From Deltaproteobacteria bacterium (GTDB lineage Bacteria > Desulfobacterota > Desulfovibrionia > Desulfovibrionales > Desulfovibrionaceae): a DNA stretch of 43,115 nucleotides. Positions 1 to 5,701 of the stretch are shown one piece after another (the first letter of the stretch is position 1; the number at the start of each line of letters is the position of its first letter). Position numbers and translations under genes: made by a program. The notes under the pieces are model-generated. The model was not told the origin of the DNA. It made no database searches and was given only the letters and a program-made list of their open reading frames with translations. The stretch is from NCBI GenBank assembly GCA_031275645.1, contig JAISOL010000002.1, positions 1-43,115 on the forward strand, in the 5' to 3' direction.

Positions 1-49
1 CCTCTGACCGACCATCTACTACATTTCAATAATTAAAGCAACTAGAGCC
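1..49 (-). mobile_element. IS1595-like insertion sequence, 5' end fragment
   Basis: The minus strand starting at 49 reads GGCTCTAGTTGC, the same 12 bases that form the inverted terminal repeat of the transposase-bearing IS fragment at the right edge of the window. Here it has the orientation of the transposase-upstream end, so the element would run leftwards off the window with its gene on the minus strand. No coding sequence is visible in the 37 remaining bases. The bases just outside (50 onward) are an A-run, consistent with the AT-rich targets favoured by IS1595-family elements. The family assignment rests on the right-hand copy. Confidence 0.55.
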
Positions 50-76
50 AAAAAAAATTAAAAAACGCTTGCATCT

Positions 77-162
77 TACACGCTATCGTGTATGCTGCTG
101 TCATATCGTGAAGATATGCGCGTAGTCAGTGGGGTTTTACTCAAACCTACACGATAACGTGA
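77..162. repeat. cluster of three short palindromes, possible operators
   Basis: Three dyads lie in a row. TACACG-CTAT-CGTGTA is at 77-92, CATATC-GTGAA-GATATG at 102-118, and CACG-ATAA-CGTG at 150-161. The first and third share the half site CACG/CGTG with a 4-nt AT-rich centre, which resembles a repeated operator for a dimeric repressor; the middle one carries CGTGAA in its loop. They lie in the long non-coding leader before the amidoligase operon. What binds them is unknown; the winged-helix protein encoded at 3673 is one candidate. Confidence 0.5.
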
Positions 163-605
163 AAGCTCTTTGACATACCCGCCGGCGGCGCCGCTCTCTT
201 CAAAAACAGCTCATGTACACGTCAAAAACGCAAAGTGTGCTGCTTCTCTGAGAGAGAAAACACAAGCGAAGTAAGAGCAGTGCGACTCTGCGACTGAAAC
301 GCTTACTCAAGTCTATATCTTCTCTTCAACAACATCTATCAGTATTACATAAATTTTCTATAGTATAGATGTCTGCTATATAGTGCAGCGCGAGTATTTT
401 ACGAAAGAAAAGAAAGCGATTTACTGCGACATAATAGAAACAAACAAACGTAATAGAAGGTTGTACTGATAAATGTTGTGATAAAGAGACATACAGATAT
501 AGCAAGTAGTTTGTGCGAGTGCTGGTAGGCTTTTACATAAACTACTTTCTTTTGTGATTATACACATACCGAAACGATATAATATAATATAAAAGGGGGA
601 ATATC
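163..605 (+). promoter_or_regulatory. AT-rich untranslated leader and likely promoter of the amidoligase operon
   Basis: No convincing gene is visible in this stretch. A 9-bp inverted repeat, AAGTAGTTT at 504-512 and AAACTACTT at 539-547, can form a hairpin. Overlapping TATAAT boxes sit at 578-583 and 583-588, but the nearest -35-like sequence (TTGTGA, 552-557) is 20 bp from the first, so the promoter is only plausible. A strong Shine-Dalgarno run, AAAAGGGGGA (591-600), precedes the ATG at 606. Confidence 0.4.
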
Positions 606-1748
606 ATGAGCCTTTGCAGAATTTGTACGCGTGTAATAAATGAACATGAAGAAGTAGCTTATATCAGAAACACGCGGGGTTTACCTACTGCTGTTTGTGT
701 TGATTGTTATAACAGACATGCAGCTGTATGCCTGCATTGCAATTCTGTTGTGTTTACTAGTATGCTGTTAAACACCCACGACGTTGCTCATTGTATTCTT
801 TGTGATGAATCTGTTCTTCTTGCTGAAGACGAAGCCGTCGAAGACGTCGAAGACGTCGAAGACGATTTAGTACTATCTTACTCTTTTAAGCCGCGCCCAC
901 AATTCCAGCATTGCAACGAACCCTCAAAACTATATTTTGGGGTCGAAACTGAAATAAATTTTGAAGACGAGTATACTAAAGATTGTGTGTTGAAAACAAT
1001 AAAGCGTGCTGAAAGATATTATTTGCGCGACGGGCTTTTCTATTTAAAGTACGACGGCTCATTGCACTACGGAATAGAATGTGTTTCGCATCCTGCAACG
1101 CTGGGGTTTTGGAAAAAACTTGAAGAAAAAGAACAGTTAGACATATACTTTTCTCTTTTGCGCCACTTCGGCGGGAAAGTGAAAGTTTGTAGTGAAGATA
1201 TATATTATAAAAAAGTTTATACAGCGGGCTTGCATGTTCATATATCTTCTAAATCAATGACAGATTTACACAAATATAGATTTCATTTGTTTATCAATAA
1301 TCTTCAGGACTATTCTGAAGTTATTGCGCGGCGCGAAGGTAATGATTACGCTGTGTATTACGGATATGAAACTTATAGAAAAAATTTAAAAGAATATGTT
1401 GAACAGCAAACTTCAAGAGATTCGTCGCGATATTCAGCTGTGAACTGGACTAACAGAGATACAGTTGAAGTACGTATATTCGCAGCCGCAATGAATGTAA
1501 CAGAGTATTTAACTGCAATAGAATATTGTCATGCTGTATATCAATACACAAAACATTGCGGCATCGGTTACTTACTGAACAATGAAAAACACATAGTGTG
1601 GGCGCATTTCTTGAAGTTCATCGAACATGATAAAAGATATAATAATCTTTGTGCGTTTGTCCGCGGGAGTCAAGAATTGACGGCGGATTATTTGCCGGGT
1701 CAAAAACATAATATCAAAAGAAAAAGGAGAGAAAAAACATGTGCATAA
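606..1748 (+). CDS. phage-type amidoligase (glutamine synthetase-like fold) with N-terminal zinc knuckles
   Basis: The protein has 380 residues. The N-terminus carries four CxxC knuckles (C4/C7, C31/C34, C42/C45, C63/C66), enough for two zinc ribbons. An acidic linker at about 74-87 follows. Residues 108-310 fit the putative amidoligase family (COOH-NH2 ligase, GS fold): FGVETE with E114/E116, DGS at 150-152, a Glu at 158, HVH at 210-212, and a late E288/R290 pair. Known members are thought to use ATP to join an amine to a carboxylate; the substrate here is unknown. The next gene, a class II glutamine amidotransferase, overlaps it by 10 nt and could supply ammonia. The start at 606 has an excellent ribosome binding site. 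Codon use is AT-rich, unlike the backbone, which suggests transfer. Confidence 0.75.
   Translation: MSLCRICTRVINEHEEVAYIRNTRGLPTAVCVDCYNRHAAVCLHCNSVVFTSMLLNTHDVAHCILCDESVLLAEDEAVEDVEDVEDDLVLSYSFKPRPQFQHCNEPSKLYFGVETEINFEDEYTKDCVLKTIKRAERYYLRDGLFYLKYDGSLHYGIECVSHPATLGFWKKLEEKEQLDIYFSLLRHFGGKVKVCSEDIYYKKVYTAGLHVHISSKSMTDLHKYRFHLFINNLQDYSEVIARREGNDYAVYYGYETYRKNLKEYVEQQTSRDSSRYSAVNWTNRDTVEVRIFAAAMNVTEYLTAIEYCHAVYQYTKHCGIGYLLNNEKHIVWAHFLKFIEHDKRYNNLCAFVRGSQELTADYLPGQKHNIKRKRREKTCA
837..863 (+). repeat. three tandem copies of GTCGAAGAC within the amidoligase gene
   Basis: A 9-bp unit, GTCGAAGAC, is repeated three times without a gap and encodes the acidic V-E-D linker between the zinc-knuckle region and the amidoligase domain. 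Copy number could vary by slippage without breaking the frame. Confidence 0.85.
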
Positions 1749-2503
1749 TTGTTGTAAAACCGCGCGGTGTACAAGCTCCGTCACACGACATACTAGATAA
1801 CTGCTTTAACAACAATCAGGATGGTGCTGGGTTCGCTGTTTATTACCCCCTGATGCAGAAAGCGCGAATACAAAAGGGTTTTATGAAAAAAGAAGCGTTT
1901 TCAAGCGCAATAGACAGCGCGGGGATAACAAAAGAAGATATTGTAATATATCATTTTAGAATTACTACAGCAGGAGGAACAGCACAAAAGAATTGTCATC
2001 CCTTCCCTATTTCTGATAATGTTTCAATGTTAGAAGCGCTCGACGTATACACTGACAACGTAATCGCGCACAACGGCATTCTCGGTAAAGGAAAAGAAAC
2101 TTTAAGTGATACAATGTTATACATCAAAGACACTTTGTCTCAATACAACGACATAATCAAACATTTCGATGAAATAAAGGAGGAAACGGAAGGTTCACGG
2201 CTCGCGTTTATACTAGCGGGAGAAATATATTTAACGGGGCGCTGGATTTATGAGGACGGTATATTCTATTCAAATGATACTTATAGCTACTCACATCAAA
2301 GTTGGCCTTACTACTCTAAAAATAAAAATTGGGAATATTATCTTAATGATGAAACGTACTATGGATATGACACAGACAAGAAGGATAAAATAATATGCGC
2401 TTGTTGTGAGGCTGAATTGGATTTTAAAGATGTATATACATACTTTTCTAAAGATGAAGAATACATGGTTTGTAAGACTTGTTTTAATGCCTTACTGCCT
2501 TAA
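1739..2503 (+). CDS. class II glutamine amidotransferase with C-terminal zinc ribbon
   Basis: The protein has 254 residues and begins Met-Cys, so C2 would be the N-terminal nucleophile after Met removal. Other Ntn-amidotransferase signatures follow in order: DGAGF (28-32), HFRITT (72-77), HPFP (87-90) and HNG (111-113). The C-terminus adds a zinc ribbon, C220/C223 and C245/C248. The likely role is glutamine hydrolysis, with ammonia delivered to the amidoligase encoded just upstream. The two genes overlap by 10 nt, and an AAAAGGAGAG ribosome binding site lies inside the upstream gene. Pairing of GS-fold amidoligases with class II amidotransferases is known in phage and mobile-element contexts. 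The C-terminal ribbon echoes the N-terminal knuckles of the partner, which hints that both dock on the same target. The product is unknown. Confidence 0.75.
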   Translation: MCIIVVKPRGVQAPSHDILDNCFNNNQDGAGFAVYYPLMQKARIQKGFMKKEAFSSAIDSAGITKEDIVIYHFRITTAGGTAQKNCHPFPISDNVSMLEALDVYTDNVIAHNGILGKGKETLSDTMLYIKDTLSQYNDIIKHFDEIKEETEGSRLAFILAGEIYLTGRWIYEDGIFYSNDTYSYSHQSWPYYSKNKNWEYYLNDETYYGYDTDKKDKIICACCEAELDFKDVYTYFSKDEEYMVCKTCFNALLP

Positions 2504-2546
2504 TGTCACCCAGAAAATAGAAGTAGCACTAAAAGGAGCAAGCAAT

Positions 2547-2906
2547 ATGACTTTGGACGATAACTATAAAAATTATTTAGGTAAGAAAGTTACTGCGTTA
2601 TTCCCGGAAGATACAACATTTATCGCGCAAACATGCGAAGAACTTGACGTTATTCCAAAGGTTCCACGCGAAGTGGTAATTGAGGCTGTTATATATGCGA
2701 CACCGGATGTGTTATCACGCTACAGCGGTGCCGTTCAACATCTTTCTGTATTTTCTGCTTCTAAGATAATTCATGTTGACCCAGACGATATCTTTGAAAC
2801 GGTTATGCTGGTAGTATCGACGGAAGCGGGTTTCGTAGCGCCTTTTATCATTGTTAGACTTTCGCCACATATGCTTACAATCGGGCATAATGTTATATTA
2901 AATTAA
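2547..2906 (+). CDS. small hypothetical protein of the amidoligase operon
   Basis: The ATG at 2547 is preceded by AAAAGGAG (2531-2538) and gives 119 residues. The longer in-frame reading from 2406 would lie inside the amidotransferase gene and has no such site. I recognise no family. The first half is mixed and acidic; the second half is hydrophobic and beta-rich in appearance, with no cysteine pairs, signal peptide or clear membrane segment. It follows the amidotransferase by 43 nt and is the last gene before a strong terminator, so it is probably co-transcribed and could be an accessory or target protein. Confidence 0.6.
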   Translation: MTLDDNYKNYLGKKVTALFPEDTTFIAQTCEELDVIPKVPREVVIEAVIYATPDVLSRYSGAVQHLSVFSASKIIHVDPDDIFETVMLVVSTEAGFVAPFIIVRLSPHMLTIGHNVILN

Positions 2907-2928
2907 CTAAACAAACATTATATTTCAT

Positions 2929-2969
2929 AAGGGGCATGGAGAAATAAAAAGTTTCCATGCCCCTTTTAT
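2929..2969 (+). terminator. rho-independent terminator of the amidoligase operon
   Basis: GGGGCATGGA (2931-2940) pairs perfectly with TCCATGCCCC (2954-2963), extended by AA/TT outside, and is followed by TTTTATTTA. It sits 22 nt after the stop of the 119-residue protein and separates this operon from the next gene. Confidence 0.9.
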
Positions 2970-3023
2970 TTACTTACCGGCACAGCAACAATAACAACAA
3001 TATAAATAAAAGGAGTTCTTATA

Positions 3024-3419
3024 ATGCAAGCTGTAAAACAAAATTATTTCGTATCTGATGGAGATTATGCGGCGATTCGAGCAGATATAGAGAAAGAAAT
3101 TGGCGGATATGATAATCTTTGTTTATCTGAGAACACAACAAAGATAAAGGATATATTCTTTAGTCTTTGGGGTTTCTTAGTTTCTTTAGAACATACAGAA
3201 AATATACATAAAGAATTGCGTGAGTATTTCACAAGAGAATATGGCTTGAATTTTAAAGATAAAGAGTTCTGGGAATCAGAAGAAGCGTCATATTGTCTAG
3301 ATGAATTGTTCGATGTTTTGGCGGAGCTTTCGCCCGTTGGCTATGAGTTCGGTTGCCATGAGTTCAACCCAACTGATGTCGGTTTCTGGGCGGCTGTGGA
3401 GGGAGGGGGAGAGTATTGA
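3024..3419 (+). CDS. small hypothetical protein, phage-like
   Basis: The protein has 131 residues, with an AAAAGGAG ribosome binding site at 3009-3016. It is acidic and mostly helical in appearance up to about residue 105. The C-terminus contains FGCHEFNPTDVGFW, which recalls small phage and plasmid proteins ending in a pattern like FG-x-H-x-GD-x-S-x-FGFW; this resemblance is from memory and was not searched. No catalytic motif, signal peptide or membrane segment is visible. It stands between the terminator at 2969 and the regulatory hairpin at 3562, so it may be a single-gene unit. No function is proposed. Confidence 0.6.
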   Translation: MQAVKQNYFVSDGDYAAIRADIEKEIGGYDNLCLSENTTKIKDIFFSLWGFLVSLEHTENIHKELREYFTREYGLNFKDKEFWESEEASYCLDELFDVLAELSPVGYEFGCHEFNPTDVGFWAAVEGGGEY

Positions 3420-3672
3420 TTAGATGAAAAAGGCAGTATAACTAAACAGTTATCCCTTAAAATTTTCGCTTGCTTTTCCCTTCGCCTTTGTTTATAATTA
3501 TCAACACAAATCTAAAATTCTCTGAACATATCGCATTCTTTCTTTTCAAAAGCACTCTTATTTGTGGACAGCAAGTATTATTGTTAGCTTGTATTTGAGT
3601 TACAATTTATTGATACTTGCTGTCCACAATCCCTAAATACATATATAATATAAATAAACAGGATAAAATATC
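3420..3672 (+). repeat. non-coding region with a 17-bp perfect inverted repeat
   Basis: TTGTGGACAGCAAGTAT (3562-3578) is matched exactly in inverse at 3613-3629, with a 34-nt centre. TATAAT follows at 3644-3649, and the regulator gene starts at 3673. The arm end TGTCCACAAT recurs at 3830-3839 inside the regulator gene, and GTCCACAAT again at 4489-4497 inside the integrase gene. The arms resemble a DnaA box (TTATCCACA) at 7 of 9 positions. The repeat could be an operator, a cruciform, or an origin or recombination site. There is no gene in 3420-3672. Confidence 0.75.
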
Positions 3673-4164
3673 ATGACTATACAAGACCTACATACATTCA
3701 TCGGCTTGATTAGAACACAATCGAATCACGCAACGGAAATGGATTTAACTTTGTTGGACATACTTATTCATGTCGCTTTATATCCTAGACATAACGCTGC
3801 ATTTTACGGAAAGCTTTTAAATATCCCTTTGTCCACAATGTCCAATCATTTAAGAGCGCTTAGAAGCGGTTCTTATAATATGCGTATACAGAAATATGGG
3901 CTTGGGTTGCTTGACGGTATCCCGGACGCTAAGGATTGGCGGCGCGTTAGTGTGACGGTATCTAGAAGAGGCTATTTGTTGATTCAACAATTATTAAATA
4001 TAGGAGCTTCACAAAATGACACAAGTGTTGGAAACCCTTTCATCACAGAGGCGCAACAAGCAGAACAAGCGGAATCAGAAGAGCAGCAAAGAATCTATAC
4101 AGAGTTTCAAAGGTATAAGGGAACTTCCGGACGGGCGTTGGAAAGTGGAGGTGATGTTGAATAA
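3673..4164 (+). CDS. MarR-like winged-helix DNA-binding protein
   Basis: The protein has 163 residues. Residues 22-110 look like a MarR/ArsR-type winged helix: a helix with LTLLDILIHVAL, a recognition helix at LSTMSNHLRALRS (about 53-65), then a wing containing RRVSVTVSRRG (about 96-106). The last 49 residues, polar and rich in Gln and Glu, are encoded in the stretch that also encodes the integrase N-terminus in another frame. Its place between a large inverted repeat and the integrase suggests a regulator of integration or excision. The ribosome binding site is weak (ACAGGATAAAATATC before the ATG). Confidence 0.65.
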   Translation: MTIQDLHTFIGLIRTQSNHATEMDLTLLDILIHVALYPRHNAAFYGKLLNIPLSTMSNHLRALRSGSYNMRIQKYGLGLLDGIPDAKDWRRVSVTVSRRGYLLIQQLLNIGASQNDTSVGNPFITEAQQAEQAESEEQQRIYTEFQRYKGTSGRALESGGDVE

Positions 4165-5170
4165 GCAGCGCCTTTCTGCTCGCGTAAGCTCTTTGGTGGA
4201 AGCCTTAACTAAACGTCAGGAATTATTAAATAAACTTCAAAATCCGGAATTATGTTGCACTAATAGAAGAGAAAAAGAAGAAAATGAAACAAGTCTTACC
4301 CTAAAACATGCTATTCTTCAAACAATTAAGCTATATTGGCGGAATAACAGGGAATATAAGAAGGGTATGAACGGAAGGCTGCGGCAAATGTGCGAATATT
4401 TTGGAGAAAATACCCCAATTCAGCGGATAACCACAGAAAAGATAGCCGCTTATACTCATTGGCTGGAAGCGAATACAAAAAACAGAGCGTCCACAATAAA
4501 CAAAAAAGTTATGACGTTAAGTAAAGTGCTTAGGACGGCTTATAATTTAGGGCAAACAAACAGAATGCCCAGGATGTATAAATTACCTTGTAAATCCCAA
4601 AGGATACGTTATTTGACGAAACAGGAAGAAGAGGTAACTTTAAAGCTCTTTAAATCAATGACTTCTGAGGCGCATGTTGACGCTTTCCAAGTTTTAATAG
4701 ATACTGGTTTCCGTCTCAGCGAACTCTGGGGCTTGACGTCGGAGCATGTTAATTTTGACGTTAACGCTATAAATCTATGGGAGGGTACAACGAAAAACGG
4801 CAAGGCGCGAACTGTGCCTATGACCGCCCGCGTTCGAGAAATTATGACGAGGCGCTGTAAAGAATATCCCGGCAAGCTTTGGCCTAAAGGTTCCAATTCT
4901 TGGTTTGAACATCAGTGGAATCGCGTACGTTTAATATTAAATAAACAGAAGGATAGAACTTGGGTTCCACATGTGCTCCGCCACACTTGCTGCTCTCGGC
5001 TTGTACAAGCGGGAGTGAATTTATTCTTGGTTCAGCAATGGATGGGGCACAAAAGTCTTGCAATCACACAGCTTTACGCGCATCATTCTCCGGAGCATTT
5101 GCGTATAGCGGGGGAATGCTTGGAAAATTTTACGGCGGGCATAAGTGAGAAAAGTAATACTACAAAATAG
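4016..5170 (+). CDS. int: tyrosine recombinase / site-specific integrase
   Basis: The protein has 384 residues. An N-terminal arm-type DNA-binding domain is seen around ELPDGRWKVEVML (36-48), a SAM-like core-binding domain at about 95-190, and a catalytic domain at about 195-370. Catalytic residues are R233 (GFRLSELWG), a Lys near 258 (TKNGKART), H319-x-x-R322 (HVLRH), H345 (WMGHK) and Y354 (QLYAH). All expected residues are present, so it should be active. The ATG at 4016 has AGGAG at 4002-4006, so the 149-nt overlap with the regulator gene is probably real. It is the last gene of the AT-rich island and marks its likely right boundary. Confidence 0.9.
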   Translation: MTQVLETLSSQRRNKQNKRNQKSSKESIQSFKGIRELPDGRWKVEVMLNKQRLSARVSSLVEALTKRQELLNKLQNPELCCTNRREKEENETSLTLKHAILQTIKLYWRNNREYKKGMNGRLRQMCEYFGENTPIQRITTEKIAAYTHWLEANTKNRASTINKKVMTLSKVLRTAYNLGQTNRMPRMYKLPCKSQRIRYLTKQEEEVTLKLFKSMTSEAHVDAFQVLIDTGFRLSELWGLTSEHVNFDVNAINLWEGTTKNGKARTVPMTARVREIMTRRCKEYPGKLWPKGSNSWFEHQWNRVRLILNKQKDRTWVPHVLRHTCCSRLVQAGVNLFLVQQWMGHKSLAITQLYAHHSPEHLRIAGECLENFTAGISEKSNTTK

Positions 5171-5232
5171 CTTAATTTTCGGTATGTGTGTAATCGCTCT
5201 TTTGTGCATTTTAAGTAAGACTGAAATGAGAG

Positions 5233-5263
5233 AATTACGCCGTGGCGTAATTTTGGCGTAATT
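5233..5263. repeat. AATTACGCC / GGCGTAATT repeat cluster beyond the integrase, possible att region
   Basis: AATTACGCC (5233-5241) and GGCGTAATT (5244-5252) form a perfect 9-bp inverted repeat with a 2-nt centre. GGCGTAATT is repeated directly at 5255-5263, and a truncated TTGGCG copy follows. It lies 63 nt after the integrase stop, at the shift from AT-rich to GC-richer DNA. It may be a recombinase or Xis binding array or an att core; no tRNA is nearby. A hairpin terminator lacking a clean T-run is an alternative. Confidence 0.5.
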
Positions 5264-5335
5264 TGGCGAAAAATTAGAGGGAAGCGAATAACTAACCCAT
5301 TGGAATAGTTAAGCCCAAAAGTATGTAGTCGCTCT

Positions 5336-5623
5336 ATGAGACAAACCTTGTACTGGTTCAATTTTGCTGTGAAACCGCTCAAGCCCATGTTGGAGAGGGT
5401 AAAAGGCGGAGATCCGGTTGTGTACGGCGGGATGCCCATTGCGAGTTTTGAAAAGCTGCTTGAGGAAGAAACGTTGCAACAGGTTGAAGTTGCGGAATAC
5501 GGCTGGCTTTGGCGCTATGCGGCGCAAACACCACTGCCGGAAAACGCTCCAGCGTTTGATGAATGGCGAATTGCGGTATTCTACTCGCCAAAAAATCAGA
5601 TATTGAGTCCGCTCGACTTGTAA
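5336..5623 (+). CDS. orphan hypothetical protein, possibly a gene remnant
   Basis: A 95-residue reading frame follows the integrase repeats. Its composition (YGWLWRYA, FDEWRIAVFYSP) looks like real protein, and base use lies between that of the island and the backbone. There is no convincing ribosome binding site before the ATG, and the family is not recognised. It could be an intact small gene, or the 3' part of a host gene cut by the island. A minus-strand frame across the same DNA looks less protein-like. Confidence 0.4.
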   Translation: MRQTLYWFNFAVKPLKPMLERVKGGDPVVYGGMPIASFEKLLEEETLQQVEVAEYGWLWRYAAQTPLPENAPAFDEWRIAVFYSPKNQILSPLDL

Positions 5624-5701
5624 CACCGCGCAATTCTTACATTGATGCAAGTAAGTCCGCCTGCCAGCCGTTGTCAATATAAGCGGATATGGATTTTCAC
5701 G

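Noticed and set aside
2406-2546. Extended start for the 119-residue protein
   Set aside because: The extension lies within the amidotransferase gene, and the ATG at 2547 has a better ribosome binding site.
5309-5677. 122-residue minus-strand frame over the orphan ORF
   Set aside because: The plus-strand frame has a more natural protein composition; neither has a good ribosome binding site.
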